From Reticulitermes lucifugus (taxonomy: Eukaryota > Arthropoda > Insecta > Blattodea > Rhinotermitidae): a DNA stretch of 64,000 bases. Within the stretch, counting starts at the first letter, position 1. Every line of letters starts with the position of its first letter. The position numbers and the translations under genes were made by a program. A model generated the notes under the pieces. The model was not told the origin of the DNA and ran no database searches. It was given only the letters and a program-made list of their open reading frames with translations. Location: NCBI GenBank assembly GCA_026260175.1, contig JAKCWW010000019.1, positions 133,238 to 197,237 on the forward strand. The letters are read 5' to 3'. Positions 24,050-37,680 of this stretch are shown piece by piece.

Positions 24050-26335
24050 CTCCGGGGAAGTTAAATTTTGGATCCCTCCTCCTGTATGCAAGTCTTGAAG
24101 AGTTGGTTACGACATCGTCTCAATGTCCACAATCTCATCCCTTAAAAATAGAGAGATGAGTGAGAAGATGGGGTAGTTGTGTGACATGGAGGGCGGGATT
24201 GTTGGGTGCAGGGGGGTTGCAAAGAGGAGACTGGGGGGCAGGGGGCTACGAGTATCACGCATGGATGAAGCGAAATTTTCAATGGAATCAGTTAAGCGTG
24301 TTTCACAATTCATGTCCGGTCATATGTGAAATAACGTGGATTTGTGTAAAGGGAGGGATGGAGGGTTGGGTGGCGAGAGGGGGAGGTTTTTAGTGAGAGT
24401 CTAGATACCTCATCAGAGCAACGGGGAAACAGGGTGGTTGGCGCTCATACCACTGGGCTGGGGTTGCTTACCATAGTGGTTAGGGGCAATATACCAAAAT
24501 GAATCAGAAGAGAGAATTTATTGTGAAATTAATTGAATTTTTGGGAGGAAAAACATATATTGAAAGATATGGTGCCATGTGGTTGAGCGAATACAGCGAG
24601 ATTCAGAAAGAGAAACGTGAGATGGGGATGCGAGTCAAAATGTTATAGAATTAGTGCTAATGTATTTCGCTGCAACGAAAGAAAGTCATTACAAAGCGAC
24701 TGCTAGTTCCGAACAGAATTTTATGTAGTATTTGTAAGCCCACATTCCGCTGCAAGTTTGCTGCTCTATAAATAACGAGCGTCATAGTTGTGAGTAGCTT
24801 TTCATAAATACAAAGGGCCTATAGGTCTGCATAAGAATGTTTATATTCTGTATCTCAATAACTGAATTTCACATTATTCAAAGGTTTTCGTAAATGAAAT
24901 GCGTATAGCAATTGGAATTTATATAAAATATTCTCGAATTCTTTTACAAAATCTCCTTCCTGTAATACCACGTGTTTCTTAAACACTAATGCACATCTGA
25001 ATTTTTTCAACTAAGAAAGTGCTTTTTTTGCCCCACTACGCCCAGAATATTGTAGAATTTATTCTATTGAGTGTCACTGCTTTTGTTTTAATTATGCATT
25101 AACACACACCTCGTAACATCTTGCGGCTGTTTGAACTTATTAAAGACGCTCAAAAAACTCTTAATTTTTCAATTTACTTTAAAGCTTCTAAAAAGGAATG
25201 GTAACTATACCTAATACCTTAATCACCCAGTGTATGTTTGTGCTTCTTATGATTCTCAGAACAAAAACCTACTATTTCCCTCAGAATGACCTGGCTGGTA
25301 TTTGTGACAGAGAAGCAATGCGTATTCTGTTAGATGGGAACTGAATTTTTTGTTATTTAGATGAAATTCAGGTTTTACAGTAAGTCAACTAAAGGCAAGG
25401 TAGGATATATTAATAACACGTAGAAATCACATAAGTCTGTCTCGTATAAGTTTGATAAGAAACTTGCGCTTAAAAATCTGCAACACTGAAGGCAATAATA
25501 CAATTAGGACAGAACAGTTTATTGCAACTAGATGGTACAAGAACCAGTACTAGTAACTGGGAACATCAGTATATATTCTTAAGAACATTCGCTTTTGATC
25601 TCTTATACTTCACAGTACAAAGGTCTGGAAGTCTGGGGAAGGTACAGAGGCAACAAAGAAGCTTCTGGACACAACAGTCTTATTATTCGACTCCAAAAAT
25701 CGCCCCCATCCTCAAGGGAGGGGAAAAGATGTTTAAGAAACCTTTATTGCTACGAAGAATATCTAACTAAAATGTCCAGCTGTAAAAGAAATGCAATTTC
25801 ATGTCAAAGGAGGGATGTCTTAAAGCAATAGCCAAAAGAGGAATAGAAGAAGAATGAAGCAATAGTCCCCAAATTCCATCTATTCTAGACTAAATTGGAT
25901 TAGACCCTCAGAGGAGTGACTGTTTGGCCGGGGTACTTGACAAATTTCAACAACGTTTTTCTGCTGAAAGCTTGGAAGAGACAAATGTAGAGAGAGAGTT
26001 CAACAAAGTAAAAAGGAAAAGTTTTTATGGGCAGAAAAATACAACTGGTATATGAAATCGGAGAGCAGATTCTTTACCCCACAATGGAAACCAAGTACAA
26101 AATAAATGTCACAAGAACTTATTGCATGATTTGGTATAGTCTAGTTCTGTGAGCTCTTTGTATGTTGTATGTACATAGAATAAACAACTGATAAGATGTA
26201 CATAAGCATTTGTCTGCCTACACATATGCTACTTTACCGAAATATAAACAGGACAGATTTAGATTAAATTCGGTTCTGGAGGTATGGGTAAATATGTCCA
26301 TGTGTTCAATGAAGCACCACTTCTTGAAGATACTT
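24050..26335. other. Intronic sequence, G-rich tract then AT-rich, unassigned
   Basis: A G-rich + strand tract lies at about 24170-24390 and produces misleading open frames on both strands. Nothing recognisable follows to 26335. Confidence 0.5.
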
Positions 26336-26339
26336 TTGC

Positions 26340-26597
26340 GTAAAGGGAATGGAGGTATAGTATCTTACTATCGACCTTGGCAATAAATGAAGTGCTCATA
26401 TTCGCGCTCCGGCCGCTTTACCACGAGGGAGAAAAAGCCTTTGGTACCCATTGGAAAGGAGACTAGGTAGGACCCACATCCGGTTTGGTGCTCTGAAGGA
26501 AATAAATGTCCCTGACCTTGCTGGAAATCGAACTCCGATTTCCCGGTCGTGCATTCCGCAGGCTAGTCAGTATGCTGGCTGAGCTATTCCAAATCTA
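26340..26597 (-). mobile_element. SINE family A, full-length but diverged
   Basis: On the - strand the head is agatttggaatagctcagcc and the B-box is represented by ggagttcgatttcc. The body shows the same blocks as the 1205-1479 copy, including the acccattgg and ccggccgctttacc segments. Confidence 0.75.
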
Positions 26598-26779
26598 GGT
26601 GGTCTTAAACGAAGTTTATTAAGCGAATATAAGTGTGAATAGTAGTATCCAGTTCATTTTTAGTTTCTGAAGTTGAGAGACAACGTTACAAACTCGTACA
26701 TAAGAACAGGTAAAATTATGTTTACATATTTTAATATTATGTTCTACGAGTAGATAAAACCAGACGACAAAGTATTGTG

Positions 26780-27060
26780 AGCTGAGTGGTAGCAAGCATT
26801 TGCTGTCGTGACATCCAAATATGTTTTGGAAACAGCTCCGCAGTATGGGTACAGATTCATCATGGCCACCAACAGAGAAAGGTCGCATCACCACGTGGAA
26901 TGACGCAGCAAAACGATCAAGTCCTCCTGAAAAGCTCGATTCACCGCACATGTTGGGCGGGCGACACAGCGCACCGGGCCACCCACGTGACCAGAACAGC
27001 AAGGAATTCCGGCACTCACAGCTTCATGCGTCCTGCCTGAAGACGTAGCAATCCAAACGT
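26780..27060. other. GC-richer unassigned patch
   Basis: Open frames run on both strands (26619-27002 reverse, 127 codons; 26786-27040 forward, 84 codons), but neither resembles a protein I know. The patch is GC-richer than its surroundings. It may be an old transposon fragment or a conserved non-coding element. Confidence 0.35.
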
Positions 27061-27174
27061 TTGCGGCAGAGTGCCTTGGAAGCTTATAGACCTTCAGTCC
27101 GTCAAGAAATTTCGCGGCTTTTTTGAAGCTTTAGTGTCACTGCTTCAGGTCCCGTCAATGACTAAACAAAGAAA

Positions 27175-27330
27175 AGTATTATTGATGGGTGTAAAACGTG
27201 GTCTCTCTTTATATCGTGAAACAAGCACTGAAGAGAATATCTGGACCTAACAGGAGGACGGAGGAATCTGTGGATGGACTGAAGCACTTCGTTACTTGTA
27301 TACGTCACCAAACATGATTAGGGTCAGGAA
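27175..27330 (+). mobile_element. LINE family 1, fragment
   Basis: Broken frames give DGCKTWSL then LKRISGPNRRTEE, matching GCETWSLTLREE and VLRRIFGPKRDE of family 1. Confidence 0.65.
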
Positions 27331-28023
27331 AGCGATTTGAACGCATCCACTGCAGTCAAAGCAGTTCTGCAGCTCCCTCTGCTCATATCGGATGGTGACG
27401 TTTTCTGCTGGTAAAATATGGCCGGAGCAAGAATGTCGTTTCATCTAGTTCCAGAGTGAGACTACTTGGATGTTAACATCCCTGTCCTCAGCTTCGTTGT
27501 GCGGGGATTAGGTGTAGGAGCAAAATTCTCTGCACTTTTCGCACGTGAATACCTCAAGAATAATGATAACAAATATCGTACAGTTTGTAATATTTCAATG
27601 ACTGTTGTGGACTTAATTTGTATTCTTAACTTTACGTATGACAACCTAATTAGATACGATATAAAACAGAGAGAAAAAATGTGTGACACATGAGGCCGTT
27701 GAATGATATCCAGGGCCTGAATAATGCTCACAAGCCTGCGTGTTCATGAAAAAGATACTGTATGTTAATTCACGTTCTGCTCGTAAGCCTGTGAACCTTC
27801 CCAAGGGGTAAGGGCGCTGGAAATTCGATATAGACCATATAAAAATGTAACATTTCTATTTCCTATTGCCAGCAGCGGATCTAACAGAAATCATGAGAAG
27901 ATGTTATGAAAACTACTCCGTACTTTCGCACTTATGTAGGGTCGACATGGTTGTTGAAGCTATGTACAAGAGGTGTGGTAGAAATTTTGGGTGTGGATCA
28001 TTCTCCAAAATCTCTGTTAAATG

Positions 28024-28050
28024 AAAAATTAAATAAATAAATAAATAAAT
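28024..28050. repeat. (AAAT)n microsatellite
   Basis: About five aaat units starting at 28028. Confidence 0.9.
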
Positions 28051-28834
28051 TTATATTTCTTGATTCCTAATTTTATTCCTTCTTTGAAATTTTAGGTCCT
28101 ATATGTTTTCTTATTGAAAATATAATCCGGATACAGGACGTGGGCTTCCGCTTTTAAATAAACGGGTCTCTGTTTATTACGTAAATATTCTATCTGTGAC
28201 AAAAAGTTGACTATGTTGGCTACGATGTTACTTACATTACAGCTTGATTTACGGGACTGCCTACCCTTTGGTTCTCACCACACTGCGGTATAACAATAGA
28301 GAGTGTTAAGACTTTGCCCAATTTAGCAGATATAATGTTATTTTTCACAACAGCAACTTGATCTAACGCAAATTTTGTGAAAGAAACACGCCAGCCGCCA
28401 AACTCGGTTTGTTACGTTTGTTCTTTGCAGTATCCTATAAAAGACTTAAAAGCATATTACAAGAGAACACACACAAGTTTTATAATAAATTTGAAGGAAA
28501 AATGCCTTACTCTTCAGCGTCGGTAGTGTAACAGGGTTTCACAACTTATTTACTTTATCTTGGTGAAGCTGGAAGGGTTGGGAGATGAGAGGAAGATGAA
28601 GGCACAACATAAGTTGAAGTTCGGCTGGAGCTCGAAAGTGAGACAGAAACTGATTATTCTCAGGAAGCAGAGCGTGAGGACAGCAAAGGTGACGCCAATA
28701 GACGTTCAACTGTCACTCATTAACTTCAGGATGGGAAAGGGATTATTGTTACGTAAAGACGGCTAAGTATCGGCAAAGTTTTCGTAATGCTCTTCCTTCA
28801 GGATACAACGAAATAGCATCCATACCTGGCGTGT

Positions 28835-29089
28835 ATGAGACAGCGTAGACTGTACAGCGACTTGCTACGGAGTGAGGGTTTGAATCCCGGTGAGAGCGAG
28901 ATTTTCCGCTGCCTTCCAAACTTTCCTTGTGGCCCACCCAGCATCCTGTACAAGGGGTACGGGGTCTTTTCCGGTGGTAAAGCGGTCCGGACATGGTGTT
29001 GATCACCCAATGCATCTAACGCCGAGGTTAAAGAAAGAGTACAACTGTATCTCTATTCCTTCTCTGTGCTTTCATGGCATGTTGTAGGG
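28835..29089 (+). mobile_element. SINE family A, near full length
   Basis: A tRNA-like head (cagcgtagactgtacagcga) and a B-box-like gggtttgaatccc are followed by the family body (ggcccacccagcatcctgta, tccggtggtaaagcggtccg) and the 3' end catggcatgttgtaggg. The reverse frames across it are accidental. Confidence 0.85.
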
Positions 29090-29297
29090 AGAACATTTTT
29101 ATTTATCTGGTGTGTAAATTAACATTTTATAGAACAATGACAACTATATACTCGTATAGGCCTACCCCTTATTTTCCCACATAGTATATTTATATTTTTC
29201 GTAGGATCATTAGCGGAAAAATGGTTACTACCTGACCAATATTAAACGTTCGGTCTTTGTTCTGGTAGTGTATTTTGTAAAAGGTAGGAACTCTATT

Positions 29298-29325
29298 GTT
29301 GTTATTATTATTATTATCGTCATCG
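29298..29325. repeat. (TTA)n microsatellite
   Basis: A short run of tta/ttg units. Confidence 0.85.
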
Positions 29326-29390
29326 ATTTCTCCTCTGGCATTCTTATGGAGACGACGGAGTGAGGACTTAGACAATGTATATCCTAACCG

Positions 29391-29655
29391 CCGATCCCCG
29401 TGGCCGTGCGGTCTAAGGCGTTATTCTACAGTCGCTTGATTGTTGGGATCGGTTGTTCGAATCCCGCTGACGGCATGGATATTGGTATCTTTTATATGTT
29501 GTTTGTTATGCAAGTAGCGGCCTTTGAGACGAGCTGATCACTCGTTCAAAGGAGTCTTACCGGGTGCGCGCGCGTGTGTGTCTAATTGTGTGTGATCTAG
29601 AAACCTTAAAAATGAGGCGGCCTAGGCCCGACTGGTGCTGTTGTGCCTCAGAAAA
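29391..29655 (+). mobile_element. SINE family B (tRNA-derived)
   Basis: The head ccccgtggccgtgcggtcta and B-box ggttgttcgaatccc resemble a tRNA. The body includes gagctgatcactcgttcaaa and a GCGCGTGTGTG tract, ending near cctcagaaaaagaaatcc. Copies at 34535-34735 and 58495-58740 share all blocks. Confidence 0.8.
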
Positions 29656-29659
29656 AGAA

Positions 29660-32600
29660 ATCCTCAGTACAGTGATGCAACTCAAACGTCATGGAACGAA
29701 ACGTGGCGGTTAGAATCTGCTTTGTACTCTATGAGCCGCTGGTTCTGCTCTGGGCCTGGAGAAAATATACTTTGATGCTTCGTGGTTCCCTGCAAGAAAA
29801 TTATGAAATAGTGTCTCAAATTAAGCCACGAGGATATCCTCCACATCCACTCCACTTCCCTTTTCACAGTCATCTTACCGTCCTTCGTTGATTAATCAGA
29901 CCTTATAATCAGTCATAAGACAATAAGAAACACAGAGTCGATAAGGTTGACGTTAAAGAAAAGGCACTCTTCTCTGCAAAACTCTACCCTCAAATTATAC
30001 AGATCCAATCTCAGAAACACTGTGCTTACGAAGCAGCTAACAAAAGCACTCTACCTCCATCTCTGTTTATCTTGCTGACACTTTTCAGACAAACTATATA
30101 ACTTGGTACGTACAATGGTTTGTAATGCCATCTAAATATTAGTTCGCTGTTACTAATCCTTAGGTCTTCGAGTGTACATGTTCCAGGGGCTATTTCCCCT
30201 CTCCCTCCCCTCCTACTTTAGTGCGTTTTGCAAACACTCTACTGATATGAATGCATTTCGACAAGACATTGTCTTGTGGCGACATCTATAGTCAGGAATC
30301 AGCTAAGAAAATTGAATTAGACTCTCTCTAATGTCGATTGTCTTTATTAAGCACTTTAATACACAACAGCAAAGGAGCTGCACTTCTTGTTTCTTTCCCA
30401 TACACCACATACTTATGTTAAGCAGTATAGCTAAAACACTAACTTACGTATGTGTTGTGAGATTTGAGGTTCTCACAGGGGCACCGGTGAAGATCTCTTC
30501 TGGGTTGTTGCGCCATGTAGATTGTTAAATAGTTAAAAATCGACACGATGTCGTGTCTCAGAAAACTTGATTCCTCCTTCGCTTACATTTTTACATTTAC
30601 CTAGCCAACGTGTATGAATTTAATAGCCTCCATATATACATATACTAGAAATAATATGCTTATTCCTGCGGATCCACTTGTCTCATCCTTTATCCTGATG
30701 ACGGGAACACATCCAGCTTCCGAAACTTTGTGTTTTTTTATGAATAGGAGACGTGGAAAAAAATTCAAAAACCGAGGGACCGTAAATGTATTTTTTATTA
30801 ATATTTTATTTGCATGTTTAAAGAATTCCATAAAGAATAAAAACCATAAGGCACTTTAACCTGTGAAATGACACACGGAAGCTAGTGCACTGCAACAACA
30901 CTGAACTATTAAATCAGGATATTAAAATTAGAGGGTTTAACATCACACATCTTCCCGTGACTTATGACAGGCGCACTGCATGTTTACAAGTGTTGTAAAT
31001 ATGAAATTATTTTAAGCCTATGAATTATACCCCATAGGTCTGTGTTTGCATAGCGACGAAAGAGTGGTGATTGTGTATATGTTTAGGCGTAACATAATTG
31101 AGGCAAAGCGGACTGAAGAAAACGGAGATAAAAATTATTTCATACAATATTAGCCTCATATTCTCAATATGCTAAACGGCAGACGGAGTTTTTGAAATTG
31201 GAAAGAGGCACTGGGCTCCAATTAAAAAGTGTTTAATTGAAGAAGATAATATTAAATTAGAAACCTAAGCACTCCTATGTCTATTATTAAAAACAGGAAA
31301 TACGCATATATATTATTTATTTTATCTGCACTGTTTACTTCAGGAAAAAAACTGACTAATTTTGAACGCTTCTTATGATGGTAATTGAAATTATGATACT
31401 GTGTAATTCGTCATGCAGGTACACACTGCTAAGCCTATTTAGAAGGGGCAAGTTGAAGGACGTTTATTTCTTCGAAGCATTTGTATCCACATAAAAGACT
31501 ATAAAATGTCACAACATAAAGAATCACAACCTGAAGAAACATGACGTTTATAGGTGGTGGAGAAATAATGCGTAAATCAAAAGATATGTCGAGAATAGGA
31601 GAGGCAGATTCAGAAATGTGTATTGAAGCAAAGACAAAAATGAATATAAAAACTAATAAAAGAACTTTGAAGACTTATCATGGAGTTGGTCCGAGTATGA
31701 AGCGAAAGCGTTTTTTTTTAATTTTAAACCATGTGACTCTATGCTTTCTATCCCATTTTTAACATTTAAATTGAGTAATCAAATTGCACGCACTCAGATA
31801 GACAGACGCATTGGCCATTGTATTCATGGAACGTGTTAACTTCCTATGTATAAAAACTGAAATAATAATAATAACAATAATAAATAGAGACGCGGATTTC
31901 AGCAGTTTGCTGGGAAACGAGGGTTCCAAAGTACAAAGGCTGCCAGATGCAGACCGTATCGCGCTGTAACACCCCCTCCCCAAGTGTATGCGCAACAACG
32001 CCGTGTCTACCCCTGCTCCAGTAACTAGCTTTACCGTGTCTCGCGTTATTATGAAGATATTCTTCAGGAGTAATCAAGCGGAAGTACAACATCCCGGCCG
32101 TTGTGCAACACCCTATCTCAGAATAACATTATGCACCATGGCCTTCCATAACAACGTACTCCAGTCTCGGTTCCTGTCCAGTTTCATTGCATGAGACTGT
32201 CCGCACACTAGCGCTACGATACATGGAAATATCTTTTATGGTTGAGAGCAAGTTAAGTCAGCGTTAATGTGGTGCATTGGAAGACACCCAAACTTGCCCA
32301 TGCACTCAAATATTAAGTATTTCAGATATATTTGGTTAAGTTTCACTTATTTGTGTTGTATTAAAGACATTGTTAGAAGCTCATATCATATACCGTAGAA
32401 TTAGGAAACAATGGATTAGAAAAGGCGTGCAGGGAAGGAGTCGTGGATTAATTTGAGGTAATATTCCAGCCATGGTGTAGAGCAACTGAGAAAAACACGA
32501 AAGTTTTCTCAGGATAGCCCATCACCACGCTGAGACTTGAGTCCGGGAACCCCAGAACATGAACTACGAATGCTGTTGGTTCTCTTCGCACATTCGGTTG

Positions 32601-34035
32601 GTTAAGATATAGAATTACTGACGTACCACTGTGTCATTAAATTCATACAGGTCTTGCTGCGGACTGTTCTGATTTAGAAGTAACCCAGTTTTGACAAGAA
32701 CTCGTCTGTCCTGCAAGAATGTATGCATGCGAGATTGGCCCATTTCGAAATTACATTTGTAGTTTCAAACGGCGCAAGACAGACCGTTTCATTACGTTTC
32801 AATGCCGTCATTTACTGAATGTAGCTTGTCATTAAATCATTATACGGTGTGTTTCTTTGATCGCGCTCTTCAGCACCGCAACATTTATGGATATTTCGGA
32901 GGATGCAGGCTTTCTCTCGATAAATCTGTCCTGTTCAGTGCGGCGATAAAAGACAGACACTCTGTTATATACATTTATGATACACTTTGTGCTTCATTAT
33001 TAATTACGACATTAGTTAGGCAACCGACTATCTAACAAGACCGTGTAAGGGATATTTAAATCTTTAAAGCATAAATTTTACAAAAATAACTGAAATATTC
33101 AGTTTTGCTCCATAGACAATATCCTCAATGTAGATTATAAAGTCTAATGTTGTACAGGACAATAATCACCGCTCATTTTGAGATCATACAAAACTGTGTG
33201 GGCAAAACGCTGAGTTTATACAGTGAAAGTGTGTGGTAACTGCTAAGATATAGTAATCAGCATGTTTTAAAGGATAAACAATTCGGCATCTGTGACCAAT
33301 AACGAAAGTTTAACTGTTCCATCTATGGAGAACTCAGAAAATTAGCCAGTGAATATATACCTAATATCGTGACAAATTTATGGTGTCGTAACACGAATGA
33401 GATATGTTACGAAACGTAGCAAGGGGGGCAAAAATGGGTCCCTTGGTACTGCGGCATATTTTACCAGCCCCTAAATATAAGAGTATAGATACAGTACTTG
33501 TCAAAGTATAAATGGCATGGAGAAACCGAATACACGAATAAAAACCAATACAGTTCCACCTTACCCACCACAAATCTCCAGAACTAAATTTGGACCTCCT
33601 AAGTAATAAGCCGGCTACCAATCGCGCGGCCTGTGAGAGCCGTGTGTAGGCCTAGTTTCTACTTCTGCAGATTATAACGCTTTCACTGGATGCTCTTTGT
33701 GTGTAATGCTGTGGCAGTCCGCTCTGCACTCTTCACACGTTATGGCTGATGGCAAACCTCCTACAATACATCATCTTGTCGTCTTTTTAATTCACCCTTC
33801 CCCTCCTGGTCTAAATGAAGTACAAAACATATCCCATTCGCCATCAAGTGGATACGGAAATAAACAAACCGTGCTGGAGTTGTGGACATAATCTGAGGCA
33901 GTTGAGGCAGAATTGTATTACGTCATTCGAATCAGGTCTTTAAACAGCAGTGGCGTTTGTTTCAGTCGCAGTAGGCCGTTTTATAGAAAAATTATTTCTG
34001 TCTACCTGTTGATTCTAATTTCTATATAATTACGC
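29660..34035. other. Intronic sequence, mostly unassigned
   Basis: No coding region recognised. A foldback-like half arm (ttgttgcgccatgtagattg) occurs at 30508-30527, and a moderately GC-rich segment lies at 31900-32200. Confidence 0.45.
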
Positions 34036-34039
34036 GGGG

Positions 34040-34260
34040 AAGATTCCTTCTTATAAAGCTACGAGTCCCTCAGCTATTCTGCAAATCCTCCGCATTTTAC
34101 AGAACCCGAAAGTTTATTACTGCTTTCACAACAGCCAGCCAATTTGTCTCTTCTGATCCAGATTAATGCCGTCCACGTCTTCCCATCCTATTGTTTAAGA
34201 CCCATTTTAATCTTATCCTCCTACATAGGTCTAGACGTTCATAGTGGTTTTTCCTAAAAG
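34040..34260 (-). mobile_element. LINE family 1, 3' end fragment, reverse orientation
   Basis: On the - strand the translation includes EDKIKMGLKQ, WTALIWIRRDK and CCESSNKLSGSVKCGGFAE, followed by a UTR-like tail. This is the WEDNIKMDL...AQDRDRW...NAVMNLRVP block of family 1. Confidence 0.75.
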
Positions 34261-34454
34261 TTTCCCCGCCGAAACCCAGTGTAATCATAATAGTTCATAT
34301 GTTCTGATCTGTATGTTTTAGATATCAAACCGTAAGACAAAAATTCTGGACTGAATGGAAGCAGGTGTTACATAAAACTAACCTGCTCTTAATCTCTTCA
34401 GGCATGCAGTCTTGGTTTCTTGGTGTTGTTCCAGAAGATTGGAACTTTGTCACA

Positions 34455-34487
34455 TTTTCTTTCTTTCTTCCTTTCTTTCTTTCTTAG
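34455..34487. repeat. (TTTC)n microsatellite
   Basis: Runs of tttctttc with few interruptions. Confidence 0.9.
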
Positions 34488-34534
34488 TCTGACCTCTTCT
34501 ACGCACTCATTGTAAGTTTAGTGGACTATTCTTG

Positions 34535-34735
34535 CACCTGATCACACACACACACACACACTCGGTAGGATTCCTCTGGAAGAGGGATCGGTCCGTCACA
34601 GAGACCTCTACCTGACAAAGCACATTCACAAGAGACAGACATCCATGCCTCCGGCGGGATTCGAACCCACAGTTCCAGTAAGCGAGCGGCCGCAGACATA
34701 CAACTTAAACCGTGCGGTCATCAGAATGGGCTTTT
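34535..34735 (-). mobile_element. SINE family B, reverse orientation
   Basis: A CA run corresponds to the GTGTG tract of the 29391 copy. Blocks agagggatcggtccgtcaca and ggcgggattcgaaccc, then accgtgcggtcatc, are the reversed body, B-box and head. Confidence 0.8.
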
Positions 34736-35539
34736 GCCACCTTTTCCAATAATTAATTACTTATTTTTATGTTGTGATTATGTCCTATATCTGTTTCACG
34801 AGACAGCTCCACAAGGCCTACTAAGTTATCTCAGCTCTTATTTCTGGATCGACCTCCTAACCAACGACGAATTAAGACTTTCTTTTAGCATTTATGCCTT
34901 TGTCCAGTAAGTTAAGATTATCGGCGTAGACTAGACGATAATGTGTCGCGTTCAGATTCATTACTTCCTGGTTTACTTAGACCTTCCTAATGGCGTATTC
35001 TAAAGCAAAGTTGAAAGGAAATGGCGATAAAAATCACCTTTCTTGTGACTATTCTGAATAGGAAATGTACCAGACAAATTACTTCCTTCTCCGGACATTA
35101 CTGTGAGTTACACTTACATTTTAGTTAATCTGAATATTTTATGGTATACCACACTAAATTAGAATAGTACACAAAACCTCTTCTAAAGAAATTGCAGGTT
35201 TTCTTAGAGGCTATAAGTAGCTGACATAATAGTGCTCTGTGTTACCATTTTTCTCAAGTATCTGACAAATACAAAACTTCTGATCAGTGTTTGACCTATT
35301 AAGCTGAAACCCATATTAACTTTTCTCAACGGTTTCCTCTACATATGGAGGTAACTTTGACAGAAAAATGTTGAAAAAATTTTGTGCTACTAAAGAACAG
35401 CGATATTCTCCGATAATTAGTGTAATCTGTTTTATCACCCAGCTTATAAATCGGTAAAATAATTGACTCTTTCCACCGTGATGGAAAGCCTGCCATATTC
35501 TAAACAGATTTTAATAGGTGTATGGAGGCATTAACCATT

Positions 35540-36150
35540 AAAATTTCACTTATGAAAGAAATTAAGAGCAGAGTGAACTAACAGAATGCCTGTTACTATT
35601 CAGTTCAGAATCTCTTTTCTTCCCGTTAATATTATATACACTGTAAAAAATGAAAACATTCTGAGCTAAATTATGTTTTTTTTAACGAAATTCCGTTCTC
35701 ATACTGAAGGAAAAACATAACAGTAGTTTGCTGAGGAAGATATTTGGGTCCAAGTCGGAGGACGTGACAAGGGATTGGGGGAAATTGCATAATGAAGAGC
35801 TTCATGATTTATATTCTTCACCAAATATTATTCCTGTAATAAAATACAGAAGAATGAAACGGTTGGGGCATGTGACACGTAGTGGGAGTGGAAACTGGAA
35901 GGAATTAGATCACTTATGAAACCTAAGTTTAGACGGAAAGATAAAACTAAATGGATTTCTAAGATGTAGAATGGAAGGACGTGGACTGAACTGATCTGAC
36001 GCAGACATGGACGAGTGGCAGCCTCTTGTGGACATGAAAATAAATACTTTGGTTCCGAAAAATGTTGGGAATATCTTGACTAACTGAAGAAGTATTAACT
36101 TCTCAAGTAGGACTCAGCTTCATGGATTTAATTAGTTACTTATTTGGATC
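35540..36150 (+). mobile_element. LINE family 1, 3' half fragment
   Basis: Broken frames show EIKSRVN, NACYYSVQNLFSS, then an open stretch LLRKIFGSKSEDVTRDWGKL and HNEELHDLYSSPNIIPVIKY, RRMKRLGHVTR. The 3' tail ends ttcatggatttaattagtta. This is one of the best-preserved copies of the region after the reverse transcriptase; the 63-codon frame at 35728-35919 is part of it. There are several stops and shifts outside that frame. Confidence 0.9.
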
Positions 36151-36544
36151 TCAGAACTTATTGTTACAGCTCTTGCTTGAATCAATTTTTTGGAATTCGA
36201 CCGATAAATTGTGATTTGTCTTTTGAAAGTCTCAATAGCCATCTGAAACTTAAAGGCACTGGGATCAGATGTAAGTAACTCAGCAGTGCGTATTTAATTC
36301 TGTCGAATATCATTAACCGCATGGACTTTCAATGGAGGACTTCAGTGATTTTCCACCCGTGGTTATAAGTTGGTAAACCTGCTTAAATTTCTCTGTATAT
36401 CTACGTAGTTCTTTAATATTCTTGTTCTTACTGTTTGTTTAAAAATGATTAATTTTTCTTTTCGCTAATTTATAAAGGGGAAAATTATTTAAGCTATGAA
36501 CAAGATACAAAAACACCACTAATACTTGAGAATAAGAATGTCGT

Positions 36545-36800
36545 ACAATTCATTCATCCTGTATTCTGTCTTACGACAGGTTCATAGCCTCTCCCAAAAC
36601 GACTTCTCCACAGAGTGCGATCTATTGCTTTCTCTTTCAATTTCCAGCATCCTCGCTTTTCCTTAAGGTCCTCCAGTAGCTGCTTATGTCTTCTTCATCA
36701 TCTTCCCGTCACTTTGTTTCCTTCCCTCTATCTTACTTCAATAACATGTTTTAGAAGGATGCGACCAATCCAGTTAACCTTCCTTCTTTCATTGTTGCTA
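36545..36800 (-). mobile_element. LINE family 2, C-terminal fragment
   Basis: On the - strand: NWIGRILLKHVIE, then KQLLEDLKEKRGCWKLKEKA, IDRTLWRSRFGRGYEPVVRQ. This is the C-terminal block of a second, widespread animal LINE type, distinct from family 1. It carries at least two stops. The forward open frame over it is a shadow. Confidence 0.8.
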
Positions 36801-37274
36801 GGATCTTCCTCTCCTTCTTGACTCCTTGTAATACATATAGTTTATCCGTCACAATAAGCACATTTTTTCATTAGAGAAACGTGCTTTTTAATCTTCCTTA
36901 AAAATAATAGCTGTTTATTGTGAGAATTAAATCGTACCCCTAACTACGTACACCGTGTGGAAAAAATGCAGAGTTTCTAATGCTAAACCGGTGGTACTTA
37001 GAGTAACCAATGTGTTTTAAAGAGTTCTATTGCAAAAAAATGTTAAAATCTTGTGAGATTGAAGCCGTGTATTTCGGTAAACAGTTCGCCAAAGATGAAG
37101 GCAGAAGGTTCTTCCGAAGTCCTGACACCTAGCTACAAAGCCACAAAGCCAAAAAAACTGCAAAACAGTACTGTATCATAGTGAAGAAGATGAAGGCTTA
37201 CAATAATCGCTGTGAGAACTTCAAACATTAGTTACGTGGCGAAATAAAAATACTTCAGAACTGCAGTAAGAATA

Positions 37275-37465
37275 GGAACTCTATTAATGGGAAGATGAAG
37301 ATCAGATTATACTGGCGAATGTTCAAGTTCGGGACCAAGGGCTGGGTCCTATGAGCATATCATGAATTTTTGGGTTCCGTAAAATGTGGGGAACTGCTTG
37401 ACTAGCTAAATGATAATTAACTCTTTAAGAAAGCTCTGCTGCTTGGAATTATTAGTGAAATTCGG
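37275..37465 (+). mobile_element. LINE family 1, 3' tail fragment
   Basis: Blocks gggaactgcttgactagcta and aagaaagctctgctgcttgg match the end of family 1. Confidence 0.65.
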
Positions 37466-37499
37466 GTAATGCTTGCTAACTCCCTCCACAAAAATTAAA

Positions 37500-37680
37500 A
37501 TATATGCAAACATATGATTATAATATTATCCGTTGTTCTAAATGGGTGTGAAACATCGTCTTTCAAACTAACGGAAGAAAAATCTTGAAGATATTTGCGA
37601 TCGAGGTGCTGACGAAATAATTTGGACCTAAGAGGAATAAATTAACAGAGACATAGAGAAAACTATGAAATGAGCTTCAG
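37500..37680 (+). mobile_element. LINE family 1, fragment adjacent to the previous one
   Basis: The translation VVLNGCETSSFKLTEEKS followed by RYLRSRC corresponds to VVLYGCETWSLTLREE and following residues. It lies upstream in the element but downstream on the chromosome of the tail at 37275-37465, so the two are separate insertions or rearranged. Confidence 0.65.
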
